From RZYX01 sp036654375 (GTDB lineage: Bacteria > Bacillota > Clostridia > Oscillospirales > Acutalibacteraceae), in the NCBI GenBank assembly GCA_036654375.1, contig JAVVSD010000009.1:9890-73889 (forward strand): a DNA stretch of 64,000 nt, in the 5' to 3' direction. The notes beneath the pieces were generated by a model. That model searched no databases and was not told the origin of the DNA. It saw nothing but the letters and a program-made list of their open reading frames with translations. The translations under genes were made by a program, and so were the position numbers. Of the stretch, positions 10,401 through 18,806 are shown one piece after another. Within the stretch, counting starts at the first letter, position 1. The number at the start of each line of letters is the position of its first letter.

Positions 10401-10636
10401 TCTTCTTTTATTATTCGTTTTATAACATCTGTGTTAAGTGGTTCAAGATATGTTTTATCTGCCACTCCAAAATCTGTAGTTATTGTCGCTGGGTTTGGAT
10501 TAACAAGCACAACTTCAATACCCTCATTTTTTAAAGCCTTGCACGCAAGAACACCAGAATAATCATACTCTGAGGACTGCCCAATAACTACAGGACCAGA
10601 GCCAATCACCAAGACTTTTTTATAATTACTCAACAT
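7466..10636 (-). CDS. carB: Carbamoyl-phosphate synthase large subunit
   Basis: A 1056-aa enzyme making carbamoyl phosphate from bicarbonate, ammonia and two ATP. The N- and C-terminal halves each begin with a synthetase motif (VLVIGSGPVVIGQSSEYDYSG and VLVIGAGPSEIGQGIELDY) and carry an ATP-grasp domain. The last ~130 residues form an MGS-like regulatory domain. Length is normal and no frameshift is seen. It overlaps the carA 3' end by 11 bp. Because the partner CarA lacks its glutaminase residues (see that entry), this subunit probably receives free ammonia. Confidence 0.96.
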   Translation of the reverse strand: MLSNYKKVLVIGSGPVVIGQSSEYDYSGVLACKALKNEGIEVVLVNPNPATITTDFGVADKTYLEPLNTDVIKRIIKEEKVDGILPTVGGDIGFKIGLELSFNGYLEENGITLLGINPEIISIISNRKLFKDFLNKIGEPDVGSKVVCSENEAVDFANETGYPVLVRPAYTLGGSGVISCDNEDKLKAMAKKQLESSSLGQIFVEKSIAGWKEVEFEVVRDCAGNCISVCNMENIDPVGIHTGDSIIVVPAQTLSESEASRLRAAALHIANEIGIEGSCNIQIALKPDGSEYAILKMSPRVGRTSALVSKVTGYPIAEVSVKIALGYKLFEIKNNTTGCTTACNEPAIDYCAVKIPKWSFDSFDMDQRKLGTSMQATGEALCIGTSFELAFMKAIRSIDLNIETPTMSKFEKMTDSELSESIIKSDDERIFAVYEAVKRGIQFDEIYKSTAIDYWFLSKLFNIANMEKSLGDICDVESFKKAKQMGFTNKTISKFADISAFENIYANFKVVDTCAAEFDAQTPYFYSSWDDENEAKMYEEAVGTGKKKVLVIGAGPSEIGQGIELDYAVVNIIKDLKNSGYETIMVNNNPEAVSTDCATADKLYLEPMSAEDILNIVETEKPYAAVTQYAGKKSKELTKLLESEGIKIFGASSEVMELTDNKVQFNALLDELSIPHRSYKYAKNASESLEVALKIGFPVSIKTSSSRCIAYNSSDLKNFMLSVDEAETKILIEKYYIGIGVDVYAVCDGEGCLVPCIYEHIERAGVNAGDSISVSPPITFPQKVQEEVVEYALKLTKKLGIRGIINIEFIYFDNDIYLIHAQTGEAKGIPFVSKATGLKVTQLASYCALGESLNDRGYNYGLLEKKDDKVAVRVPVFSFDKISGSDTQLGIGAKSTGEVIGIASNFEDALLKALIASGTRVKKKGGILITVRDADKQGSIIVADKFAQLGFSLYATAGTAKILNENCVATNAVRKIHEGSPNIFDLLSTNKIDYVISTSTRGNQSSTDDVRVRRKAVERGIPTFTSLDTANALARCLRKKRSLDDIEIIDIYNKGE

Positions 10637-11714
10637 GATTGCCTCCCATCAGTGCAATAAATTCGTCGTATATCCATGAGTTATCACAAAATCCATCAAC
10701 ATCAGTTGGAATAAACTGTACTGCAAGCCCCTTAAAGGACTTGAACTTTATTCCTTCAACAGAACCGTCGTTAACATTTGTCAGCCACTCATCTGCAATA
10801 CTCTTTTCAATACTGTCCTTATCAACAGTGTAGCCATGGTTTTGCGTTGTTACCATTATTTTATCTGTGCCTAAAATTCTTACAGGCTGGTTTGAACCTC
10901 TGTGACCTCTTGGCATCTTTTTAACCTTGCCTCCGACAGCAAGAGCAATCATCTGATGACCAAGTCCCAAGCAAAACAGCGGTGTGTTTTTGCCTGTTAA
11001 TTCTTTTATTATATCAATAAGTTTAAGATTATCATCTGGGTCTGCTGGTCCATCTGAAAGTAAAATTCCGTCTGGACTATAACTTGCAATTTCATCAGCA
11101 GAAGAATATGCAGGAACTATCGTTACTTTGCACCCACGCTTTGTAAGTGCTTTGAGCATATTCCTTGAAAATCCATAGTCAACAGCTACAACATTATATT
11201 TGGTGTTTTCACAATCAATAATCTCAACTGACTTCGTTGTTACAGCTTCAACCGCACCCGAAATAGAGTATTGATTAATCTTGTTAAGCAATTCATCTAT
11301 GTTTTCTTTTGAATCGGTAATTGCACCATTTATATAACCCTTGTCACGAACTGCACGAGTAAGACGACGCGTATCAATTCCGCTTATTCCAATAATGTTC
11401 CTATCCTTAAGATATCTATCTAAAGTTATGGTTTCTTCAGGGCATTCACACCATTCTCTTACAATGTAACCACTTGCCATTATTGCAGAACTATTTTCCT
11501 CTTGCTCAACTCCACGATTGCCAACAAGTGGATATGTTTGTGCAACAATTTGTCCATAATATGTCGGGTCACTAAGAAGCTCACCATATGATGCCATGCA
11601 AGTGTTAAAAACTACTTCACCGATTGTTGTTCCTGTTTTGCCCATGGCAAAGCCATCAAAAATTGTACCGTCAGCCAATACAAGATAAGCTTTTGGGTAT
11701 TTTTCAAATAACAA
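10626..11714 (-). CDS. carA: Carbamoyl-phosphate synthase small subunit with a degenerate glutaminase site
   Basis: A 362-aa protein with the CarA N-terminal domain (VLADGTIFDGFAMG, GEVVFNT, SGIDTRRLTR) and a C-terminal class I amidotransferase fold. The start is TTG with GGGAG 9 nt upstream. Active CarA has FGICLGHQ and a downstream HPE. Here the nucleophile block reads FCLGLGHQ, putting Gly250 where the catalytic Cys belongs. The His-Glu block reads QFIPT, with Ile335 and Thr337 replacing them. The GPGDP loop is GPADP. All three triad residues are gone while the frame is intact, so glutamine hydrolysis is predicted lost and the subunit is probably structural. The family assignment is firm; loss of activity is inferred. 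Confidence 0.93.
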   Translation of the reverse strand: MLFEKYPKAYLVLADGTIFDGFAMGKTGTTIGEVVFNTCMASYGELLSDPTYYGQIVAQTYPLVGNRGVEQEENSSAIMASGYIVREWCECPEETITLDRYLKDRNIIGISGIDTRRLTRAVRDKGYINGAITDSKENIDELLNKINQYSISGAVEAVTTKSVEIIDCENTKYNVVAVDYGFSRNMLKALTKRGCKVTIVPAYSSADEIASYSPDGILLSDGPADPDDNLKLIDIIKELTGKNTPLFCLGLGHQMIALAVGGKVKKMPRGHRGSNQPVRILGTDKIMVTTQNHGYTVDKDSIEKSIADEWLTNVNDGSVEGIKFKSFKGLAVQFIPTDVDGFCDNSWIYDEFIALMGGNHVE

Positions 11715-11767
11715 GCCGTTCCACTCCCTTAAAAACTATAATGTTTTTATATAAAATTAATGAATGT

Positions 11768-12685
11768 TTATTTAATAAATGAGTTTATCTCATCTCTCAT
11801 TCTTATTGCTTCATCTCTTGCAGCCTGTGCAAAGTCATTTTCTGTGTAATTACCTTTTTTATATGCACACATTATTCCACGAGAAGAGTTTATGATTGCT
11901 CCGATGCCATCGTCATCAAAACCGCCTTTTATATCATCTCCGCTACCACCTTGCGCTCCGTATCCCGGAACAAGGAAGAAGGTGTGTGGCATTTCTTTTC
12001 TGAGTTCTGTTAATTGTTGAGGATAAGTTGCACCAACAACAGCACCAACGCCTGAATAGCTATACTTGCCTGTCAACTCTCGTCCCCAATTCTCGCACAT
12101 TTCTCCCATAACTTTATATACAGGTTTGCCATCGATAAGCCTGTCCTGCAATTCTCCAGAAGATTTGTTTGAGGTCTTTACAAGTGCAAAAATACCCTTG
12201 TCATATTCATTACACACATTGATAAGTGGCAATATTCCATCACTTCCAAGATATGCATTGACTGTAAGTGCATCACCGCTGAAAGGAGCAAATTTCTCAT
12301 TTTCAACATTTACAAAGCCTAAATGTGCATTTGCATATGCCTCCATTGTTGTTCCAATATCATTCCTTTTTCCATCTGTAATGACAAATATTCCTTTTGA
12401 ACGAGCATATTCAATGGTTTCAGCTAAAGCTTTCATTCCCTGCCAACCATACATCTCATAATAAGCACATTGTGGCTTAACCGCAGGAACTATATCACAA
12501 AGGGAATCAATCAGACCTCTGTTAAAGCAAAGCAATGCATCTGCCGCACCCTCTAATGTGTGTCCATACTTTTCAAAAGATTCATTTTTAATAAATTTTG
12601 GTACAAAATCAAGCTTTGGGTCAAGACCCGCAACTGTTGGGTTTTTGGTTTTAACAATTCCATCTATAAGCCTGTCCAGCGACAT
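11768..12685 (-). CDS. pyrF: Orotidine 5'-phosphate decarboxylase, long form
   Basis: Decarboxylates OMP to UMP, the last step of de novo synthesis. At 305 aa it belongs to the longer (type 2) group rather than the ~240-aa Bacillus type. AGLDPKLDFVP near the N-terminus and ITDGKRNDIG (the catalytic Lys-Asp-Lys network) are visible, followed by VPGYGAQGG and INSSRGI phosphate-binding loops. GGAATTGGTGTGAA precedes the ATG. It lies between pyrC and carA in the pyrimidine run; pyrB and pyrE are not in the window. Confidence 0.94.
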   Translation of the reverse strand: MSLDRLIDGIVKTKNPTVAGLDPKLDFVPKFIKNESFEKYGHTLEGAADALLCFNRGLIDSLCDIVPAVKPQCAYYEMYGWQGMKALAETIEYARSKGIFVITDGKRNDIGTTMEAYANAHLGFVNVENEKFAPFSGDALTVNAYLGSDGILPLINVCNEYDKGIFALVKTSNKSSGELQDRLIDGKPVYKVMGEMCENWGRELTGKYSYSGVGAVVGATYPQQLTELRKEMPHTFFLVPGYGAQGGSGDDIKGGFDDDGIGAIINSSRGIMCAYKKGNYTENDFAQAARDEAIRMRDEINSFIK

Positions 12686-12711
12686 TTCACACCAATTCCT
12701 TTATACTTGAT

Positions 12712-12743
12712 AAAGCTCGGAATTATTAAAATATCCGAGCTTT
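12712..12743 (-). other. Intercistronic hairpin between pyrC and pyrF
   Basis: A 10-bp perfect inverted repeat (AAAGCTCGGA / TCCGAGCTTT) with a 12-nt loop starts 4 bp past the pyrC stop. On the minus strand only TTT follows the stem, so it looks like a weak terminator or a processing/stability stem rather than a strong terminator. It could adjust pyrF-carAB expression relative to pyrC. Confidence 0.55.
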
Positions 12744-12747
12744 TGAT

Positions 12748-14019
12748 TTATTGTTTGAATACTATTTTTCCTGAACAAATAGTATATTTAACCTTGCCTG
12801 TAAGTTCAATTCCTTTAAATGCTGAATTCTTTGATTTACCATGCAGTTTGTTGACATCAACACGCCACTTTTCATTGTCGGAGAAAATAACTATATCAGC
12901 AGGTGCACCGATTTTTAGCGTTCCTGCATCAACCCCAAGAATTTTTGCGGGATTTGTTGACATTAGCTCAATAAGCCTACACATTGATATATATCCGCCA
13001 TTTACAAGCACCGTAATACCTGCACACAGAGAAGTTTCAAGCCCTATTGTTCCGTTTGGCGCTTTCTCAAAGCTTTGCTTTTCCTCCACAGTGTGTGGTG
13101 CATGGTCTGTTGCTATTGCATCTATTGTTCCATCTATTATACCATTTATAATTGCCATTCTGTCTTCACATTCCCTAAGCGGAGGACTCATTCTGTAGTC
13201 TGCGTCTTTAATTGACAGCAAACTGTCATCCAGTGAAAAATAATGCGGACAGGTTTCAGCTGTTACTCTAATATTATTCTTTTTTGCGTTTCTTATCATT
13301 TCAACGCATTGAGCGGTGCTAACATGACAAATATGCACGCTTGTATCGGTTGACATTGCAATAGCTATTTCTCGTGCTGTTCCAACATTTTCAGAAGCTT
13401 TTGGAATACCTTTTACCCCAAGCATTGACGAAATTTCGCCTTCATTCATTATCCCGCCGTCGGTGAGAGATACATCCTCACAGTGAGCTAAAATTGGAAC
13501 GGCAATCGAATCTGCCTTTACCATCGCTTCAAGCATAAGCTTAGCACTTGAAACCGGGTATCCATCATCTGAAAAAGCAATGGCACCCGCCCTTTTTAGT
13601 TCTTCAAAACAGGTTAGTGAATTCCCATTTAGCCCTTGTGTTATTGCTGCAACAGGAAAAACATTTATCTTTGCATTTTTTGCCTTATTCTTAATTAATT
13701 CAATCACTTTTTCAGAATCTACTGAAGGATTCGTGTTTGGCATTGATGCCATAGATGTTATTCCACCTGCTGCTGCCGCCTCGCATCCACTTAAAATGTC
13801 TTCCTTGTCTGTATATCCAGGTTCTCTTAAATGGACATGCATATCAACAAGCCCAGGTGCAACTATAAGTCCTTTTGCATTTATTACATTATCAACATTA
13901 TAGTTTAAATTGTCACCTATTTCTGCAATATGTCCATCTTCGATTAATATATCACCTATGCCATCTGCACCACTGCTTGGGTCAATTATTCTTCCTGATT
14001 TTATAAGCATTTTAGACAT
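12748..14019 (-). CDS. pyrC: Dihydroorotase
   Basis: A 423-aa zinc amidohydrolase that cyclises carbamoyl aspartate to dihydroorotate. It shows the metal-binding DMHVHLREPG near residue 58, AIAFSDDGYPV, a metal-ligand HCE, ICHVST and ATDHAPHTVEEK. An upstream in-frame ATG at 14034 exists, but the bases of that codon form part of a GGAGG that is 8 nt before the ATG at 14019, which is therefore chosen. It follows the PBP gene after a 28-bp gap, so the pyr genes may be co-transcribed with the PBP. Confidence 0.94.
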   Translation of the reverse strand: MSKMLIKSGRIIDPSSGADGIGDILIEDGHIAEIGDNLNYNVDNVINAKGLIVAPGLVDMHVHLREPGYTDKEDILSGCEAAAAGGITSMASMPNTNPSVDSEKVIELIKNKAKNAKINVFPVAAITQGLNGNSLTCFEELKRAGAIAFSDDGYPVSSAKLMLEAMVKADSIAVPILAHCEDVSLTDGGIMNEGEISSMLGVKGIPKASENVGTAREIAIAMSTDTSVHICHVSTAQCVEMIRNAKKNNIRVTAETCPHYFSLDDSLLSIKDADYRMSPPLRECEDRMAIINGIIDGTIDAIATDHAPHTVEEKQSFEKAPNGTIGLETSLCAGITVLVNGGYISMCRLIELMSTNPAKILGVDAGTLKIGAPADIVIFSDNEKWRVDVNKLHGKSKNSAFKGIELTGKVKYTICSGKIVFKQ

Positions 14020-14047
14020 TTTAAATTCCTCCATAAATAAGCTTTAA

Positions 14048-16330
14048 TCAAAAACCGAAACTAAAATGTGAATTGCCAAAAAGTCCATTGCCGTTTGATG
14101 ATACACTACCGTTGATATTTACTCCTGAAGCCACTGTTGTGCCTGGCTCTGTGGCTGGCGGTGCGTGTGATGAACAGTCTGAACAAGTTTTTGGTAACGA
14201 GTCAAGCTTATACCAACCTGTCGCTGTTGAGGCACAATTTGCGCCTGCTAATAGCCCTGTTCTTGTACAATAAGCTTTTTGAATACTTTGACCACTTTTT
14301 TTGAAATCTTTTTCAGGAAGATTTTTGTGTATTGGATTCATGACCGCTGAAAATATTTTTCCAGCAGGATTTCCTGATACATTTGTTATTTTTGTTGGAT
14401 AATCATAGCCATACCAAACAGCTGCCACATAGTATGGTGTTCCTCCAACCATCCATTTATCTTTATTATCTGTTGTTGTACCTGTTTTTGCAAAAGTTAT
14501 GAAGTTTGAAACGCCATATCCTTTACCTGTTCCCTGTGTAACAACAGTTCGTAAAATTTCATTCATTACATCTGCTGTTCCTGGTTGCAAAACTCTTTTA
14601 CCAGATAATTTTTTCTCAAAATATACTACGCTGCCATCGCTGTTGGTTACTTTTGTATAGCAGTATGGCTTATAATAGTTTCCACCATTTCCAAAGGTTG
14701 CAAAAGCTGCAGCCATATCAATTGCAGTGACACCATGTGTCATGCCACCAACAGCCAGTGATGAAAAATTTAAATCGTTGTTTTTGCCTTCAAGCGAAAG
14801 CGTTGAGATATGAAATTTATCTGTAAGTGAATCTATGGATTTTTGCGTTGTTAAAGTTTGCAATACTCTCGCTGGTACGGTATTAAGAGATTGTGCTATT
14901 GCGTGCTGTATAGTGACATAGCTGTCAGGTGACCCATAACTTCCGCTGTAATTCTGAGGCCAACGCTCACCATTTACAACAATTGCAAAGTCTTGAACCT
15001 TTTTAGACCAATAAATTGAGTTGTTATCCACTGACGGTGCATATACGCTCAAAGGTTTGATTGATGAACCCGGCTGGCGTGGTGAAGAAACAGCTCTGTT
15101 AAGACTACGGTTACCAGTTTTTGGACCTGCTCCACCGATAATTCCAACAACTCTTCCCTTATAGTCCATTATTGCCATTGCTGACTGAGCTTTTTCGTTT
15201 TTATTATCTGGGCTTATTTCCACCCTATTTGGTTCATTTGGGAATGTTGTACGGTTTTCAAATACATTTTCCATTGACTTTTGAATATCTGAATCAATAG
15301 CTGTATATATTTTTAAGCCGCCATAGTAAACCATTCTCCATGCTTCTTTGCTATCATAACCATACTGTTCTACAAAGTCTTTTATTACAGTATCAACAAC
15401 ATAGTCAATATAATAGCTTTGAAACTCCTTTTTATTGTCCACAGTCTGCTGCGCTTTTTCCTCTTCTGACGGGACATAATTAGAGCTGTTTGTAAAAATC
15501 AAATTGTATTTAATTGCATCATTATATTCTTTTTCAGATATCTTTTTTTGCTCAAGCATCATGCTAAGGCAAGTTTTTTGACGCTTTTTATTGTTTTGCG
15601 GATTAAGTAACGGGTTGTAATAAGTTGGTGCTTTTGTTATGCCTGCAAGCACAGTGCATTCAGCAAGGTTGAGTTTGCTAACATCCTTACCAAAGTATGT
15701 TTTTGCAGCAGTTTGAACACCATAACAGCCAGAACCAAGCGGTATAGTGTTTAAATATGCTTCTAATATTTCATTTTTAGAATAGTTATTTTCAAGGTTT
15801 AAGGCATAAATAATTTCGTTAAACTTTCGAGAAAGTGTAACTTGATTTTCACCTGTGAGATTTTTAATAAGCTGCTGTGTGATTGTTGAGCCGCCTTGCT
15901 TAAAGCGATATTTTACAACACTTGCAGTTCTTATCCAGTCAACACCATTATGTTTTTCAAACCTTTTATCCTCAAGTGCTATAAATGCATTTTGAAGATT
16001 TACAGGTATATCATCAAGCTTTACCCAAATTCTGTTTTCCTCACCATGCAAACGAGCTATTTCAACATTGGTATTATCGGGTTTTGTTGCATATAAGATA
16101 CTTGTTTGATTTTGATTGTTTTTGTAGCTCTCAAGGTCAATTGCTATATCTCCATGCGTAAAAGAAAACACATAAATCAGAATACAAATACCGACTATTG
16201 AGCAAGTTAGCAACAAAATAATCAATAGTGATACAAGTATTGTTGATGCAGACTCAAACTTCTTCTTAGCAATCTTTTGACCTGGTTTCTTTCGATTGGA
16301 AGAATTTCTGTTTGGGGACTGTTTATCCAT
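14048..16330 (-). CDS. Class A penicillin-binding protein (transglycosylase/transpeptidase)
   Basis: A bifunctional peptidoglycan synthase of about 760 aa anchored by one N-terminal membrane segment (about residues 30-58) after a basic cytoplasmic tail. GT51 motifs: EDKRFEKHNGVDW, GGSTITQQLIKN and LAGITKAPTYYNP. Transpeptidase motifs: SxxK in RQPGSSIKP, SQSLN and KTGTTTD. The tail is low-complexity Ser/Gly/Asn. The ATG at 16330 is 11 nt from GGAGG; a second ATG three codons upstream sits only 2 nt from it and is rejected. A TATAAT-like -10 lies at 16361-16366 on the same strand. Confidence 0.93.
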   Translation of the reverse strand: MDKQSPNRNSSNRKKPGQKIAKKKFESASTILVSLLIILLLTCSIVGICILIYVFSFTHGDIAIDLESYKNNQNQTSILYATKPDNTNVEIARLHGEENRIWVKLDDIPVNLQNAFIALEDKRFEKHNGVDWIRTASVVKYRFKQGGSTITQQLIKNLTGENQVTLSRKFNEIIYALNLENNYSKNEILEAYLNTIPLGSGCYGVQTAAKTYFGKDVSKLNLAECTVLAGITKAPTYYNPLLNPQNNKKRQKTCLSMMLEQKKISEKEYNDAIKYNLIFTNSSNYVPSEEEKAQQTVDNKKEFQSYYIDYVVDTVIKDFVEQYGYDSKEAWRMVYYGGLKIYTAIDSDIQKSMENVFENRTTFPNEPNRVEISPDNKNEKAQSAMAIMDYKGRVVGIIGGAGPKTGNRSLNRAVSSPRQPGSSIKPLSVYAPSVDNNSIYWSKKVQDFAIVVNGERWPQNYSGSYGSPDSYVTIQHAIAQSLNTVPARVLQTLTTQKSIDSLTDKFHISTLSLEGKNNDLNFSSLAVGGMTHGVTAIDMAAAFATFGNGGNYYKPYCYTKVTNSDGSVVYFEKKLSGKRVLQPGTADVMNEILRTVVTQGTGKGYGVSNFITFAKTGTTTDNKDKWMVGGTPYYVAAVWYGYDYPTKITNVSGNPAGKIFSAVMNPIHKNLPEKDFKKSGQSIQKAYCTRTGLLAGANCASTATGWYKLDSLPKTCSDCSSHAPPATEPGTTVASGVNINGSVSSNGNGLFGNSHFSFGF

Positions 16331-16510
16331 ATATTGCATTGCCTCCTTTTATATTTTTTCATTATAACATACTTTCTATAAAAAGTTTAGTATAAAAATC
16401 AAAAAATCCATTCAAAATCTTTTGTATAAAAAGTTAATATTATGGCAAATATAAGTATGTATATTTATGTTTGAACTTATAAGGGATGTGGTATTATTAA
16501 GAAGAAAAGT

Positions 16511-16837
16511 GTGCTAATTATTTTGATTGTGTGTACATTAATTGTATGCTTATTTTTCACTGTCTTTTTTATAAAATCATATTCAGGCGGCAAAGGAAAT
16601 AGTAGCTTGTCAACAACTTCTGCCAAAGTTAATATAAATAATTATAAATCTGGTTATTACCTTGGTGAATATGAAGGTAAACTTGCCACATACAGCACCG
16701 AATCCGATAATCCTATTGAAGTTTTTGATGTCTACATCGCTTCACTTCCATCTAAGGATGTTGAAAAAATTAGAGATGGAATATATGCCAACAATGAGGC
16801 CGAATTGCAAAGACTAATTGAAGATTTTACAAGCTAA
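16511..16837 (+). CDS. Small single-pass membrane or exported protein, unknown function
   Basis: About 108 aa: a hydrophobic segment (residues 1-22) followed by a ~85-residue polar domain containing VNINNYKSGYYLGEYEGKLATY. This layout resembles a BofC/YSIRK-free anchored lipid-facing domain, but I do not recognise a family. The frame's first standard start is GTG at 16511, preceded by AAGAAGAAA. An ATT at 16493 or 16496, 6-9 nt after AAGGGA, would give a more typical Lys-rich N-terminus and may be the true start. It stands alone between the divergent PBP gene and the convergent pil operon. Confidence 0.6.
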   Translation: MLIILIVCTLIVCLFFTVFFIKSYSGGKGNSSLSTTSAKVNINNYKSGYYLGEYEGKLATYSTESDNPIEVFDVYIASLPSKDVEKIRDGIYANNEAELQRLIEDFTS

Positions 16838-16863
16838 TATTAGTCCAAACTCATCTGTTACAA

Positions 16864-16898
16864 AAAAGATAGCAGACCTTTTGTGTCTACTATCTTTT
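16864..16898. terminator. Bidirectional intrinsic terminator
   Basis: A 14-bp stem (AAAAGATAG and AGAC paired with GTCT and CTATCTTTT, one C-A mismatch) with a 7-nt loop and A/T tracts on both sides. It separates the rightward small membrane gene from the leftward pil operon and can serve both. Confidence 0.75.
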
Positions 16899-16933
16899 AA
16901 TAATTTTATACTTTACCAGCTTTTAGTTTGATA

Positions 16934-18616
16934 TTATTGTTCTGCTGTCTGACAAATTTTAATCATTTCTTCAACAGTTGTAATTCCTTGCTGAACAAGC
17001 TCTAATGTGCTTGTTCTAAGGGTTTTCATGCCCTGCTCTTTAATTGCGTAGTCATATATATCGTCCATTGGAACACACTCAGTTATCATTCTCTTCATTT
17101 TCTTATCGACGATAACCATTTCATGAACTGAGATTCTTCCTTTGTAACCTGTGTTATTGCACATATGGCAACCCTTACCTTTGGTTACCTTATCAATATC
17201 TATGCCAATCGCTTCGCGCTCAGCTGCATCTGGCTCGTATTCATACGCACAGTTTGGACAGATTTTCCTTACAAGTCTTTGTGCAACAATTCCAACTACT
17301 GAGTTTGCAACAAGGTAAGGTGCAACTCCCATATCTTCAATTCTTACAATTGATGAAATGGCATCATTTGTATGCAATGTTGAACAAACTAAGTGTCCCG
17401 TTATAGCTGCACGAACTGAAATCTGTGCAGTTTCGCCGTCACGCGTTTCACCAACCATTATAATGTCAGGGTCCTGTCTCAAAAGAGAACGAAGTCCTGC
17501 TTCAAATGTTAGTCCTGCAAGTATATTAACTTGTGTTTGATTGATTCTTGCCAAACTTCTTTCAACTGGGTCCTCAATTGTAGATATATTTACAGGTTTT
17601 TGTGACAATCTTTCAAGTATCATGTAAAGAGTTGTTGTTTTACCAGAACCAGTTGGCCCTGTTATATAAATAATGCCGTTGGGATTGCCAAGCATTTTTA
17701 ACATTTTTGCATAGTTCTCATCATTCATACCAAAGGTTCCGCTGTTATCTACTTTTGTATTTGTTGAAAGATAACGCAAAACAGCTTTTTCTCCGTAAAT
17801 TGTTGGAAGAATAGAAACACGGATATTTATATCATATCCATCTATAAAGCTTCTAAAATGTCCATCTTGTGGTACTCTTCTTTCGGCAATATCAAGACCT
17901 GACATAATCTTTATTCTTGCAACAAGCTGTTTATGTATTGTATTTGAAAGTGTAAGATAATCAACAAGCATACCGTCTGAACGCATACGAACAGAAGTTT
18001 TTTCCTCGAACGGTTCAATATGAATATCACTTGCGCGTGTGCTATATCCATGAACAAGAAGACTGTTAAGGAATTTTACAATAGGAACATCGTCGCCACT
18101 TTCAAGCTCTTCAATTTCCTTAGCAGATGGACCAATCGGCAATGTTGCTGAAATATTAGCCTTTTCAGCTGCATCCTTTGCACCAACCTCAGAATAATAT
18201 AAATCAATAGATTTTGTGATTTGATCACTTTCAGCAAGATAAACTTCAAGTGTCATTCCTGTTATCTGTCTTACATCCTCAACTGCATAAAAGTTTAAAG
18301 GATCGCTCATTGCGACCGTTAGCTTTCCAGATTGTTCTGAAATTGCAATCATATTGTATTTAGATGCAAGTTGCTTTGGTATTTTTGCAACGGCCCTTAC
18401 ATCAACTTTAAATGTATCAAGCCTAATAATTTGGAGTCCCATTCTTTTGCCAAGTGCATCCAGCACTTCTTTTTCAGATATATAGCCAAGTTCGACCAGA
18501 ATCTGACCAAGCTTTTTTGTCCTATCCTGTTTTTGAATAGTTAGAGCCTGCTTAATTTGTTCCTCTGTAATATAGCCATACTCTTTAAGCATCTCACCTA
18601 TCGGCATATTCCTCAT
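16934..18616 (-). CDS. pilB: Type IV pilus assembly ATPase PilB (GspE family)
   Basis: A 560-aa secretion ATPase powering pilus extension at the inner face of the membrane. The N-terminal ~150 residues form a GspE-N/MshEN-like domain (ILVELGYISEKEVLDALG), a fold that binds c-di-GMP in some relatives. The motor follows with Walker A GPTGSGKTTT near residue 325, the Asp box, Walker B and the His box. A tetracysteine zinc motif (CPNCAYEY, CHMCNNTGYKG) lies near 445-490. GGAGG sits 7 nt before the ATG. It is the last gene of the operon; no pilT-type retraction ATPase is in the window. Confidence 0.93.
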   Translation of the reverse strand: MRNMPIGEMLKEYGYITEEQIKQALTIQKQDRTKKLGQILVELGYISEKEVLDALGKRMGLQIIRLDTFKVDVRAVAKIPKQLASKYNMIAISEQSGKLTVAMSDPLNFYAVEDVRQITGMTLEVYLAESDQITKSIDLYYSEVGAKDAAEKANISATLPIGPSAKEIEELESGDDVPIVKFLNSLLVHGYSTRASDIHIEPFEEKTSVRMRSDGMLVDYLTLSNTIHKQLVARIKIMSGLDIAERRVPQDGHFRSFIDGYDINIRVSILPTIYGEKAVLRYLSTNTKVDNSGTFGMNDENYAKMLKMLGNPNGIIYITGPTGSGKTTTLYMILERLSQKPVNISTIEDPVERSLARINQTQVNILAGLTFEAGLRSLLRQDPDIIMVGETRDGETAQISVRAAITGHLVCSTLHTNDAISSIVRIEDMGVAPYLVANSVVGIVAQRLVRKICPNCAYEYEPDAAEREAIGIDIDKVTKGKGCHMCNNTGYKGRISVHEMVIVDKKMKRMITECVPMDDIYDYAIKEQGMKTLRTSTLELVQQGITTVEEMIKICQTAEQ

Positions 18617-18806
18617 TATCTATCCTCCACCACGCAAAAAAATATATATAAAAGTCTCTAAAAATCACAGTTTAATATAGTTTACACCATTATCTGCTAA
18701 TGGTCAATAACATTTGAAAACTCTTAAAAATAACTGGCTAATGTTGATAAATCAATATATAAAAGGGTAACAATTAAGTTACCCTTTTATTTTTTTGATG
18801 TTAGAT

